NCBI GenBank assembly: GCA_001485605.1
Contig: FAON01000010.1
Coordinates: forward strand, 149,662 to 213,661
DNA length: 64,000 nucleotides
Direction: 5' to 3'
DNA from: Candidatus Kryptobacter tengchongensis
GTDB lineage: Bacteria > Bacteroidota > Ignavibacteria > Kryptoniales > Kryptoniaceae
The position numbers were made by a program, and so were the translations under genes. Shown here one piece after another: positions 31,118-39,472 of this stretch. A model generated the notes under the pieces. The model had not been told where the DNA came from. It ran no database searches and was given only the letters and a program-made list of their open reading frames with translations. The number at the start of each line of letters is the position of its first letter. Position 1 is the first letter of the stretch.

Positions 31118-31495
31118 ATGAGAAACTATGAACAAATCGGCGAAGATGCAAGCATTTACATACCTCAGAAGAGCACAATAAATGAGCTTGAAAAAATATC
31201 TGAAAATATAACGGATAGAGAAGTTGAATATGTTGAGCAAAATTTTTGGCAAAAACTTGCCAGATTAAAAGGCAATATCAATTTCAAGCGTGATTTGATC
31301 GCGCTTTATAAATTTATGAAAGACCCCGATGTTTCATTCTTTAAGAAAGCAATAGCAATATCAGCACTCCTGTATTTTATACTCCCGATAGATTCAATTC
31401 CAGATTTATCACCAATTGTCGGTTTTCTTGACGATATAGGAATTGTAGCGATGGTTGTTAAGTATTTAAGCCGTGAGCTTGAGCGTTATTATTAA
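31118..31495 (+). CDS. DUF1232 (YkvA-like) membrane-associated protein
   Basis: A 125-residue protein with the DUF1232 core KKAIAISALLYFILPIDSIPDLSPIVGFLDDIG (about 78-112), which holds one or two short hydrophobic helices and the invariant PxDxIPD pattern. N-terminal half is charged. Lies 24 bp after the PmbA gene, probably same operon. Function unknown. Confidence 0.82.
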   Translation: MRNYEQIGEDASIYIPQKSTINELEKISENITDREVEYVEQNFWQKLARLKGNINFKRDLIALYKFMKDPDVSFFKKAIAISALLYFILPIDSIPDLSPIVGFLDDIGIVAMVVKYLSRELERYY

Positions 31496-31503
31496 AGCAT
31501 AGT

Positions 31504-31522
31504 GGGCGGGCAAAGCCCGCCC
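31504..31522. terminator. Terminator between convergent genes
   Basis: Eight-bp GC stem GGGCGGGC / GCCCGCCC with an AAA loop, followed on the plus strand by AATTTTAATTTTTC. It closes the PmbA-DUF1232 unit and also separates it from the end of the nos block. Confidence 0.8.
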
Positions 31523-31527
31523 CAATT

Positions 31528-31998
31528 TTAATTTTTCTTTCTCTCCTCCCGAATCTTCTTCGCCAGAGAAACAATCTCAGGATAGTCAAAAACATAACCA
31601 CCATAAATTCGCACAAAACTTTTAGCCTCACTCTCACTTGAAAATGAGAATTCAGGTAACATAGCTCTCGCTGGCAATATCACACTACCGGTGACAAACC
31701 ACGCTTTTTTAGCATCAATTAATCTAAAAGTTTTAAAATCAATCACCTTAATATCTTTTACATTTTTCCCCTCCATTATCGCGGTTGCGCAACCGATACC
31801 GCAAGCGTGATAAATTGTATCATCAACCGAAATTTCAACCCTTGTCATCATCTTCTCAAAAACATCCATATTACAAACGCTACACACTCCCAGCTTTTGC
31901 CCAAGCTCAGGCTTCAACATATCCATCGCAGATTGAGAAAAAAGTGAAACCGACAAGATAATAATTAAAGCAAGAATTTTTGAAATTTTCATCATCAT
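31528..31998 (-). CDS. Second NosL-like copper protein
   Basis: A 156-residue exported protein with a signal peptide (ISKILALIIILSVSLFSQ). It shows the NosL pattern: VCSVCNMDV (CxxCxM) and ACGIGC, with the FKTFRLIDAKKAWFV and EFSFSSESEAKSF segments of the NosL family. NosL binds Cu(I) and helps mature nitrous oxide reductase. It is the last gene of the block, 2 bp after the TonB receptor, so it is likely a periplasmic copper acceptor for that receptor. Distinct from the canonical nosL further upstream; it lacks a clear lipobox. Confidence 0.82.
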   Translation of the reverse strand: MMMKISKILALIIILSVSLFSQSAMDMLKPELGQKLGVCSVCNMDVFEKMMTRVEISVDDTIYHACGIGCATAIMEGKNVKDIKVIDFKTFRLIDAKKAWFVTGSVILPARAMLPEFSFSSESEAKSFVRIYGGYVFDYPEIVSLAKKIREERKKN

Positions 31999-32000
31999 TG

Positions 32001-34277
32001 CTATTCACCAACTTTCATTATTAAGTTTATAAAGAAACTTCTGCCGGGTTCATATATCGGAATCCCTGTCGTCCTCACACGTCTGTTGAGATGTTCATAA
32101 TAGACTTTATTAAACAAGTTGTTCACACCAATTGATATATCTGCAAACTTGAAATAGTTAACGCTTATCATGAGGTTGACAACCGCAAATCCCGGCGTTG
32201 GTGTTTCTCCATAGCTTGTTGAGACATCGCTTTTTCTTGAAACCGCTCTTATCGTCAGTTCAGGCGTTACCCCACCATTAAACAAACGATAGTAAAATGT
32301 TGACCTTGCCTCAAAAGGCGGAATCTGCGGCAATGGCTCACCTGTTACAGCATCCCACGCCTTGGTTTTGCTTAGATCAACTTTAAAGCCAAAATTTTTA
32401 CTAAATGTAGACACATATCCAAGCTCAAATCCGATAAATTTAACAGTTTCTATATTCACAAATTGTTTTACTCCAAGAACCCCCATATTTTTAGGCATCA
32501 AATCGCTTCTAATTTTTGCCGAAATGAAATCCTTAACATAATAATAGAAAACATCACCCTTAAAAATTCCACCGAGAAGTTTGCTCTTCACGATTAAATC
32601 AACGCTGTTGTTCACCTCTGGCTTCAAAGAAGGATTTCCGACATAGTCATAATTATCAATCCCGATGGGCAAGAAGTTTATAAACCTCTCACTTATATTT
32701 GGGCTTCTCTTGCTTGTGGCAAAAAGCAAAGTGACTTGTAAATTTGAAGTCAAAACTTTATCAACCCCAGCACTTAAACTAAAATTATGATGTTTTGATG
32801 AAAGCCCTCCAAACAATCTCGCAAAAGACGGCGCCGGGGTTATAGCACCCGCATAATTAATATCATATCTTGCGGAAAGCATGATATTAAATCCTTCAAG
32901 TCCAGTTCTCAACTCAGAAAATACCCCTAAATTTGAAACATAGGAATTTTGCCATACCGTATCAATAAATGTCTTTCCAGCCATTGGACCAGTTTTCATT
33001 TTTCTGGTCCTGAATCCATCTTTCTCAATCCTTGAATAATCAAATCCAACAAATAAAACATTTTCTCCGACAATTAATCCGATCTCACTTCTCCCGCCGT
33101 AAGTTTTAGTGTTAGCATCTGTAGCAGCATCAACCATTGCTATGGTTGGTTTAAATGCGTTATCCATTAGATGATAAACCTTTGAATAATATGCCTTTAA
33201 ATTAACACTATTTATCAATCCATTCAGGTTTTTCCCAAGGTAATCAAGAGAAACCACTCTTGAGTCATCTTTTCTCCCATCCATCGGTAGCGCTGGATAA
33301 AGAACATCCCGGGCATATACCTCACGAATTGAAATCTGAAATCTATGATTTTCCACAGGATTAAACCCAAATTTACCGCTCCAATCTTTTATTTTAAAGC
33401 TTGACTGAACTTCATTTCCTGCCCCATCTTTATAATTTTTGTAATCTTTCACCCCTCCAGATATTCTAAAATCAAATAATTTTTGACCTCCCGAAACTGT
33501 TAATCTCCCAAACTTGCCATTCCAATTGCTTTCATATCCACTTTCAACCCTTCCAACGACAGTAAATCCTTCAAACCTTTCTGGTTTCGCCATCACAAAA
33601 TTCAAAACGCCACCGAAATTCGGTCCATAGCGTAAGGCATAAGGACCTTTCAAGATTTCAACTTTTTCAAGTTCTTCTGCCTGGACATGCGAAGTTGGTG
33701 GATCCATCCTATTTGGGCAAGCGGGTTCAATCTTCACACCGTTATCAATTTGAACATTAATTTGATCATATTTTACACCCCTCATAACAGGGTCAAGCGC
33801 GTATCCACCTTTCTTTATCGCAGATGAGTTTGAAAAATTCCTTATGAAATCACCAATGTCACGGGGAATTTGTTTTGTTATTTCTTTGCCACCAACTTCA
33901 ACCTGATTATATGTCTCGCTTGGCTTCCCAAAAACCACAATTTCTTCAACGGAGAAATAAGGTAATTCTTCAAGATAAACCTCAATCGTTTTTACTTCAT
34001 CAGGTGCAAGCGAGACCAATTCCTTTTTTTGTCTGTAGCCGATATATGAAACAACAACTGTATAATTTCCTGATTTAAGATTTTTAATTTCAAAGTAACC
34101 CTTGAAATCAGAAACATCGCCACGGTTTGTCCCTTCAAGCCAGATATTTGCATTTACAAGTGGATATTTAGCCTTTGCATCATAAACATACCCACGGATT
34201 ATTCCCTTCTCCTGCGAAAAATTATTAGATACAAGCGCAAAAATTAACACCACGAGAGTTAAAACTTTGATCTTCAT
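32001..34277 (-). CDS. TonB-dependent copper receptor, OprC/NosA-like
   Basis: A 758-residue outer-membrane receptor. Signal peptide 1-21; carboxypeptidase-like beta-sandwich about 28-105; plug about 125-235; beta-barrel to the end. C187-x3-M191 (ACPNRMDPPTS) in the plug and H369-x-M371 (YHLMDNAF) in the barrel reproduce the CxxxM and HxM copper ligands reported for Pseudomonas OprC, with almost the same spacing (182 versus 180 residues, from memory). NosA, an OprC homologue, is needed for N2O reductase maturation in Pseudomonas stutzeri. This fits the nos location. A TonB-dependent receptor for another ligand is possible but less likely. AGGAGGG precedes the ATG. Confidence 0.87.
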   Translation of the reverse strand: MKIKVLTLVVLIFALVSNNFSQEKGIIRGYVYDAKAKYPLVNANIWLEGTNRGDVSDFKGYFEIKNLKSGNYTVVVSYIGYRQKKELVSLAPDEVKTIEVYLEELPYFSVEEIVVFGKPSETYNQVEVGGKEITKQIPRDIGDFIRNFSNSSAIKKGGYALDPVMRGVKYDQINVQIDNGVKIEPACPNRMDPPTSHVQAEELEKVEILKGPYALRYGPNFGGVLNFVMAKPERFEGFTVVGRVESGYESNWNGKFGRLTVSGGQKLFDFRISGGVKDYKNYKDGAGNEVQSSFKIKDWSGKFGFNPVENHRFQISIREVYARDVLYPALPMDGRKDDSRVVSLDYLGKNLNGLINSVNLKAYYSKVYHLMDNAFKPTIAMVDAATDANTKTYGGRSEIGLIVGENVLFVGFDYSRIEKDGFRTRKMKTGPMAGKTFIDTVWQNSYVSNLGVFSELRTGLEGFNIMLSARYDINYAGAITPAPSFARLFGGLSSKHHNFSLSAGVDKVLTSNLQVTLLFATSKRSPNISERFINFLPIGIDNYDYVGNPSLKPEVNNSVDLIVKSKLLGGIFKGDVFYYYVKDFISAKIRSDLMPKNMGVLGVKQFVNIETVKFIGFELGYVSTFSKNFGFKVDLSKTKAWDAVTGEPLPQIPPFEARSTFYYRLFNGGVTPELTIRAVSRKSDVSTSYGETPTPGFAVVNLMISVNYFKFADISIGVNNLFNKVYYEHLNRRVRTTGIPIYEPGRSFFINLIMKVGE

Positions 34278-34284
34278 AGCAAAA

Positions 34285-34362
34285 CCCTCCTGAAGTTTTG
34301 TTTTTTAATTTTAAAAAAAATCTCAAGATACAGAATATGTCGGGCTCAAATCTTCAGGAGGG
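34285..34362 (-). promoter_or_regulatory. Inverted repeat that can sequester the receptor ribosome site
   Basis: CTTCAGGAGGG on the minus strand at 34285-34295, containing the receptor Shine-Dalgarno sequence 7 nt before its ATG, pairs perfectly over 11 bp with CCCTCCTGAAG at 34352-34362, which lies inside the last codons of the upstream Cys-rich gene. The loop is 56 nt and contains that gene's stop codon. Translation of the upstream gene could open the structure. Confidence 0.5.
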
Positions 34363-34709
34363 TGAAATACGCAAACCTGATTTAGAGGCTGATTTAGGTT
34401 ATCATGAAAACTTGGAAGGAAATAAGCCGGGAAATATATATAAATTCCCTCAACAGTAACGATTCCCTCTTTTATAGGAAGTTCAGAGTTATTCTTTCCT
34501 TTCTTACACATACATCCCTCCGCATCAATGCAAACAGAGCTCATAAAATTAAAACTTACCTTACCTTTACAACCACATCCACAATTTTCACTACAATGAC
34601 AAACACCACGACTATGATGCTCAACTCTTGGAATTATCACCACAATGTAATTCAAAGATATAACGAAAACGATCAAAACGGAGAATATTTTGCTAAGTTT
34701 CCTTCTCAT
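34323..34709 (-). CDS. Small Cys-rich exported protein in the nos/copper block
   Basis: A 128-residue protein with an N-terminal hydrophobic segment (about 9-27) and nine cysteines: C37, C39, C43, C45, C47, C60, C66, C68, C113, plus H31, H32 and H38. The CHCSENCGCGCKGK cluster looks like a soft-metal (copper) site. The C-terminus ends in VFHPPEDL. I do not recognise a family with a known function. Placed just upstream of the copper receptor, so a copper-binding or sensing role in the envelope is inferred. Confidence 0.7.
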   Translation of the reverse strand: MRRKLSKIFSVLIVFVISLNYIVVIIPRVEHHSRGVCHCSENCGCGCKGKVSFNFMSSVCIDAEGCMCKKGKNNSELPIKEGIVTVEGIYIYFPAYFLPSFHDNLNQPLNQVCVFHPPEDLSPTYSVS

Positions 34710-34739
34710 ATATTGCGCTAACTTTCATCATTTCACGCC

Positions 34740-34785
34740 CACCCCCTCACTTGCCAACTTTATCCTTGTTAAAGGACAGGGGGTG
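34740..34785. terminator. GC hairpin between two nos-block genes
   Basis: CACCCCCT / AGGGGGTG outer stem with an inner TCCTT / AAGGA stem. There is no T-run on the minus strand, so it may be an mRNA-stability or partial-termination element. The CTCACCCCCT edge resembles the repeat units at 52.1-52.5 kb. Confidence 0.45.
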
Positions 34786-34804
34786 AGCTTTTAACTTAAA
34801 GCGT

Positions 34805-35191
34805 TTAACTTCCTTTCTTTTTAACTTTTACAGCCAAACTATTTAAAGCAACTGTTAATTTTGTCCCAGCTTCAACATAATATCTCCAAGCATAACCAAG
34901 CTGTAGAAAAACATCCTCGTTATATTCACCCTTGTCCATCCTTGCTTTTTGCTTATTCATTATCTCATCACCAAGATTGATCCAGTATTGAGCATCTATT
35001 AAATCTTTCTTTACAACCTCCGTTTGCTCTGATTTTTTCACCTGTTCAAGAAGATTTAAAACCACATTTTTTACAGCGATGTTGTCATTATACTGCTTTT
35101 CACAGGTTGTTTTCCAGTCTTTTTGTCCCTGTGCGAGTGAAATTGTAAGAATTAAAATTAAACTTGTCAAGATAAAAGTCGCCTTCTTCAT
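34805..35191 (-). CDS. Hypothetical exported helical protein in the nos block
   Basis: A 128-residue protein with a clear signal peptide (MKKATFILTSLILILTISLAQG). The mature part is predicted helical, Lys-rich, with one Cys (C30 region, KTTCEKQYND) and a Trp/Tyr patch (LQLGYAWRYYVEAG). No known family recognised. A strong GGAGGAAGG ribosome site precedes it. It sits between nosY and the Cys-rich gene on the same strand; a periplasmic accessory role is inferred only from this. Confidence 0.7.
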   Translation of the reverse strand: MKKATFILTSLILILTISLAQGQKDWKTTCEKQYNDNIAVKNVVLNLLEQVKKSEQTEVVKKDLIDAQYWINLGDEIMNKQKARMDKGEYNEDVFLQLGYAWRYYVEAGTKLTVALNSLAVKVKKKGS

Positions 35192-35212
35192 TTTTCCTTC
35201 CTCCGGTTTTGT

Positions 35213-36049
35213 TTAAGTTATGTCCTGTTTTGAAAAAATTTTAATTGATAAAAAGACAGAAAAAACAAACCATAACATCAAATCAAGGATTAAAACAGTG
35301 TAAGTTTGCAAACTTCCGCCAAGAAATTTCAAAAATGCTGCACCAGCTGGACCAAAAATTTCCGGTTGATTCAAAGTTATCAAACTTAACACACGAACAA
35401 TATCAACTGGATTACCAAGAAGAGATAACATAGCAAAGGTTGCTGCAACTTTACCCCTTAAAAGTGTTGTTGCACCAATTATCACAAGATCATAGAAAAT
35501 TAGAAAGATAAACCAAGCGAGGACAGAGATCCCAAAAGCTCGCCCACGCTGTCTTGCGATCACAGAAATTAAAGATGAAATCCCAATAAAGATAAAAGCA
35601 AGAAAATTTGACAACAAAACAAAAACAAGATACCTAAACACACCATCGGAACCAACCCTCATCAAAATTATGAAACCACTTATCCCAAACCCCAGCGATG
35701 TTGATGTAAAAATAACAACCAATAGACCAAGCAATTTCCCAAGGTAAATTTCCCAACGATTTAATGGCTGTGCAAAAATTAGCTCATTCAACCTCCCATC
35801 ACCCGAAAAACTCATAACGCCAATGATAAGAGAAATAAGCGGAATGATATACAAAACAAGATTAAGCAAACTCAATGTCGTCCTTGAAAAATCTTGCATA
35901 CTCCCAGTATAACCGCTCGCAGTTAAACCAAAATAAGAAATGCCCAAAACAAGAATCGTGAAAATGATCGTGAAAATATGCGTCCACTTATTCCTGACAC
36001 CAATGATGATCTCCGACTCGGCGATTGTGTAAATTGAGTTCCAAGACAT
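35213..36049 (-). CDS. nosY: ABC transporter permease of the NosDFY system
   Basis: A 278-residue integral membrane protein with six predicted transmembrane segments (about 25-45, 63-83, 110-135, 145-165, 180-205, 250-272) and the ABC-2 permease signature SFSGDGRLNELIFAQPLNRWEIYLGK. With NosF and NosD it moves a sulfur- or copper-related factor needed for the CuZ site of NosZ. It follows nosL with no spacing. Confidence 0.9.
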   Translation of the reverse strand: MSWNSIYTIAESEIIIGVRNKWTHIFTIIFTILVLGISYFGLTASGYTGSMQDFSRTTLSLLNLVLYIIPLISLIIGVMSFSGDGRLNELIFAQPLNRWEIYLGKLLGLLVVIFTSTSLGFGISGFIILMRVGSDGVFRYLVFVLLSNFLAFIFIGISSLISVIARQRGRAFGISVLAWFIFLIFYDLVIIGATTLLRGKVAATFAMLSLLGNPVDIVRVLSLITLNQPEIFGPAGAAFLKFLGGSLQTYTVLILDLMLWFVFSVFLSIKIFSKQDIT

Positions 36050-36050
36050 A

Positions 36051-36491
36051 TCACTTTAAAATTTTGATTTCAAGCTGTTCATATGGAAATTCCTCTCCAC
36101 CGTATTCATTTAAAAATTTTTCAACCGATTCCCTTGTTTTAAATGTCACAATGAAATAATTCATTGGGGTTTGGATTTTTTCAGACCTGACAAAATACGC
36201 ATTTTCAATTCTCACCCATTCATTTGTATAAAAATCACGCACAAACATAACAGAGCCATTTGGCAATTCACGCATCTTTTTGAACTCAATCATACAACCA
36301 ATGTCATCAAACTTATAAACCTCTCCATCTGGGGTGATTATCTCCGTAGCAAAATTAAGCTGCGATATAGCCATCTTACAAAGATAACAAATATCATGTG
36401 GCTCAATCTCCTCGGGTTTAATCTCCTTTGAACAGGAGTAAACTAAAAGTGCTAAAATTGAAACGATAATTGTCTTAATTTTTGGGCTCAT
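36051..36491 (-). CDS. nosL: Copper chaperone lipoprotein NosL
   Basis: A 146-residue lipoprotein: short signal peptide with lipobox VYSC (C20), then the Cu(I) motif CYLCKMAI (CxxCxM, about C35-M40), FDDIGCMIEF and the conserved WVRIENAYFV strand. NosL delivers copper for NosZ assembly in the periplasm. It overlaps nosF by 17 bp, so translation is coupled. Confidence 0.92.
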   Translation of the reverse strand: MSPKIKTIIVSILALLVYSCSKEIKPEEIEPHDICYLCKMAISQLNFATEIITPDGEVYKFDDIGCMIEFKKMRELPNGSVMFVRDFYTNEWVRIENAYFVRSEKIQTPMNYFIVTFKTRESVEKFLNEYGGEEFPYEQLEIKILK

Positions 36492-37386
36492 GTTCTTCCA
36501 TTAATTTTTGATAAATCGCCTCAAATGATTGACTTGATGTTTGAAAGTTTTCAATTTGTGCCCCGCTCTTATAAAGATTGAAAATCACATCAAGAATTTT
36601 ATTTGACTCCGCTTTTATAATCATGCTCGTTCCATTTCTGCTGACCTCAATCGCCCCTGAATCATAAGCAAGCTTTACAAACCCATCATCCATATTCTTA
36701 ACGACAAGATAAACCTTTGACTCAAACTTCAATTTCTTTTTAAGCTCCGATGCGCTTTCAAAAGTTATCAATCTGCCGTTAACAAGGATTCCAACTTTAT
36801 CCGCAAGTTCATCAACTTCGTTTAAAAGGTGAGTTGTAAACAAAATTGTCTTCCCATCTTTTTTCAGCTGGGAAAGCAATGATTTAAACCTCATAACGCC
36901 TTCGGGGTCAAGACTTAAAGTTGGCTCATCAAGGATTAAAATTGGAACTTCGGGCATAATAGCGAGCGCTATCCCAAGACGCTGAACATTTCCACCAGAG
37001 AGTTCATTAGCATACTTGCCAAGTAAATCTTTCAAATCAAGCATTTCAATCACATATTCAACTCTTTTAACTGGCAAACCCCTCAACTTTCTGAAAAACT
37101 CAAGTATTTCTATAACTTTCAAACTCTCATATAAAGAAATTCTTTGCGGGAGAAAGCTTAAATAACTTCTCGCTCTTTTCGGCTCGGATAAAACATTTAC
37201 ACCATTTATGTAAATCTCACCTTCATCTGGGATTATAAGCCCAACTATTGATTTAAGTGTGGTTGTTTTCCCGCTTCCATTTGGACCAAGCAAAACAACT
37301 GTCTCATTTTCATTCACATTAAAGCTTACCCCATCTACCGCAACAGTATCTTTATAACGCTTTTTTAAATTTTTAACCGAAAGCAT
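36475..37386 (-). CDS. nosF: ABC transporter ATPase NosF
   Basis: A 303-residue ABC ATPase: Walker A GPNGSGKTT (about 34-42), signature LSGGNVQRLGIALA, Walker B LILDEPTLSLDPEG, H-loop FTTHLLNEV. A ~90-residue C-terminal extension follows, usual in NosF/CcmA-type ATPases. It energises NosY. Start overlaps the nosD end by 14 bp. Confidence 0.92.
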   Translation of the reverse strand: MLSVKNLKKRYKDTVAVDGVSFNVNENETVVLLGPNGSGKTTTLKSIVGLIIPDEGEIYINGVNVLSEPKRARSYLSFLPQRISLYESLKVIEILEFFRKLRGLPVKRVEYVIEMLDLKDLLGKYANELSGGNVQRLGIALAIMPEVPILILDEPTLSLDPEGVMRFKSLLSQLKKDGKTILFTTHLLNEVDELADKVGILVNGRLITFESASELKKKLKFESKVYLVVKNMDDGFVKLAYDSGAIEVSRNGTSMIIKAESNKILDVIFNLYKSGAQIENFQTSSQSFEAIYQKLMEEHEPKN

Positions 37387-38779
37387 AAATTTTTCTCAAC
37401 CTTTTTGATTTCATGACAAGAGTTAAAAACGGAATGAAAATGCACAAAGTTATGAAACTAACACTCACAAATGCGATTCTTTCTTTCTCCAACTTTTCAA
37501 TTTTTCCCCTTTTGACAAGATAAGAAAGATCTGGAAGATCAACTTTTTTCATCAAAGGATGTTCATCGTAAATTTTGAATGATTTTATAATCGGCATCGC
37601 TCTTTCCGCAAGTTCAATTGCTTTCGCAGACGGACTTGAAAGATAAAGTTGAATTATCGGATACTTACCCTGAATATATTCAAAAACATTTGTCAATCTG
37701 AACCTTACATCCCCAACCCCATCATCATCAAGATCGTAGCCAAGATAACCATCCCAGTAATTTCCTTTACCCTCGTAGCTAAATAAAGTTGTCTTTGGAT
37801 TTCCTATAGTTCTTATCAAAGCGAGATTTCCGATGAAGTTGTTTTCGTAAATTTTATCATAATTTGCGCTTGCAAATAGAACAATGGCAAGGTCATTGTT
37901 TTGAATTAGATTTCTTCTAATCACATTGTAATTTGTGCCCTCAAAGTGAAGCCCTATTGAATTATCAAGCACATAGTTTTCTTCAGCAACGCAATAATCA
38001 CACGATTGAAGCAAAAGCCCGTATGAGCTAAACCCTCTATTTCTCGCAAAGATATTTCTTTTAAAATAAATATGCCTTGAATACATAACCGCCCCACCGA
38101 CGACATTGTCTATAAAAACATTTTCCTCAAATGAATTTGAATCCGAAAACATATAATGAATTCCATATCTCAAATCGGTCGCATAATTTCGCCTTATAAA
38201 ATTATTTGACGCTTCCTGAATATACATCCCATCTCTTACCTTCGTAATGAAATTTTCCTCAATAAGATTACCTCGTGAATTCCAAATATGAAGTCCGCTT
38301 CCACGCTCCCCAATCCCAAGATAAGGTCTTCCAATTATCGTATTATGTCTGACAACATTGTTGTTTGAAGCAAAGAAATATATACCAAATAAAACATCTT
38401 CAAGCAAATTATTTTCAACTTTATTATAAGATGCCGATTTGAGCAAAATTCCAGAATCTTCTTTTTGGAGAAGATTTCCACCACCAGTAATTTTAAAACC
38501 ATTGATAACGCATGAGTCAGCAAGAACTGTTACAGTGCTTCCCCAGTTTTCACCCTTTATCCATGGCCTGCCTATCCCAATTAAAACAATAGGTTTATCA
38601 ATAAATATGTTTCCGTAGTATTCCCCTGGATAAACATAAATTGTGTCGTGTGGTTTAGCAACTGCAAGAGCATCCTTTATGCTTTTAAAATCATATTTTC
38701 CCCCAACTTTTAAAACTTCAGCGTTAAGCAAACCAAAAGAAAACAGAAATAAGAAAATATGTTTAAAAAATTCCCTCAC
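37373..38779 (-). CDS. nosD: Periplasmic beta-helix protein NosD
   Basis: A 468-residue exported protein with a signal peptide (EFFKHIFLFLFSFGLLNA). The body is a right-handed beta-helix of many N-x-I/V-x-x-N style turns (for example NVVRHNTI, YNVIRRNLIQNN, YDKIYENNFIGN), the CASH/NosD fold. Near the C-terminus it has a membrane anchor (about 445-462). NosD is the periplasmic partner of NosFY in CuZ assembly. Starts with GTG inside the nosB stop (GTGA overlap). Confidence 0.92.
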   Translation of the reverse strand: MREFFKHIFLFLFSFGLLNAEVLKVGGKYDFKSIKDALAVAKPHDTIYVYPGEYYGNIFIDKPIVLIGIGRPWIKGENWGSTVTVLADSCVINGFKITGGGNLLQKEDSGILLKSASYNKVENNLLEDVLFGIYFFASNNNVVRHNTIIGRPYLGIGERGSGLHIWNSRGNLIEENFITKVRDGMYIQEASNNFIRRNYATDLRYGIHYMFSDSNSFEENVFIDNVVGGAVMYSRHIYFKRNIFARNRGFSSYGLLLQSCDYCVAEENYVLDNSIGLHFEGTNYNVIRRNLIQNNDLAIVLFASANYDKIYENNFIGNLALIRTIGNPKTTLFSYEGKGNYWDGYLGYDLDDDGVGDVRFRLTNVFEYIQGKYPIIQLYLSSPSAKAIELAERAMPIIKSFKIYDEHPLMKKVDLPDLSYLVKRGKIEKLEKERIAFVSVSFITLCIFIPFLTLVMKSKRLRKIYAFG

Positions 38780-39402
38780 GACTTAACTTCCTTTGATGTT
38801 AAAATCAAAGCTATTATAAGCGTAACGATCGTCAAAAACATTCCAATTGTCCCAAGAGACGGATAACTGTAAACGGTAAATTGAGCTATTAATTTTTTCC
38901 CAAAAAGTGGAGGCGTGAATGGTTGAACTTTTATAGGTGCATCTGGAGCAAGGTTGTGTCCGTAGGTGTATAATTTGTTATAAAAATCAAGAATTGAGAA
39001 AAACCCAACATAAAAATACATTACAATTAAATCAACAAGGGTTGATACCTTACCAAGCACAACTGCTCTTAATGTTAACAATCCAAGAGCCCCAAAAACA
39101 AATGGAAGATATGTAAATTCAGCAAAATCACTTTGAGATAGCGGTTTCATTCCAATGTAATGGTTAAGGGTATTGATCTCCCTGAGATCATCTCTGCCGG
39201 CAGTTTTCCCACCTTCAAGCTTGTAAGAGTAAATGTAAAGTTTTAAACCATCCGGATAAAAAGTTGCAAAAAATTGCATCCTCCACAAGGGGAAAATAAA
39301 AACTGAAACCAAAAATATAACGGAGATTAAAACTAAAATCCTTGAACGAAGGTTTAAAGGTGTGTCCTGAAGTTTTTCCCATTTTTGAATTATTTCCTTC
39401 AT
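38776..39402 (-). CDS. NosB-like membrane protein of clade II nos clusters
   Basis: A 208-residue membrane protein with about four hydrophobic segments (near 23-42, 95-120, 125-145, 180-202). It has the LNHYIGMKPL and PLWRMQFF segments found in uncharacterised proteins beside copper and nos genes. Its position between nosZ and nosD is that of nosB in clade II clusters such as Wolinella. Function unknown. The ATG at 39402 is preferred over an upstream in-frame TTG at 39432, which lies against the intergenic hairpin. Confidence 0.75.
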   Translation of the reverse strand: MKEIIQKWEKLQDTPLNLRSRILVLISVIFLVSVFIFPLWRMQFFATFYPDGLKLYIYSYKLEGGKTAGRDDLREINTLNHYIGMKPLSQSDFAEFTYLPFVFGALGLLTLRAVVLGKVSTLVDLIVMYFYVGFFSILDFYNKLYTYGHNLAPDAPIKVQPFTPPLFGKKLIAQFTVYSYPSLGTIGMFLTIVTLIIALILTSKEVKS

Positions 39403-39433
39403 TTTTATATGTTCCACTTTATTTTCTATCAAG

Positions 39434-39461
39434 TGGGGTGACCTTTTAAAAGGTCACCCCA
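39434..39461. repeat. Perfect 28-nt palindrome between nosZ and nosB
   Basis: A 14-bp perfect stem with arm GGGGTGACCTTTT, starting 12 nt past the nosZ stop on the minus strand. No T-run follows on either side, so it is more like an mRNA-stabilising or partial-read-through element than a full terminator. Confidence 0.7.
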
Positions 39462-39472
39462 AAATGTTTAAT

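Noticed and set aside
39403..39432. TTG start for the NosB-like protein
   Set aside because: An ATG ten codons in gives a normal start and keeps the intergenic palindrome clear.
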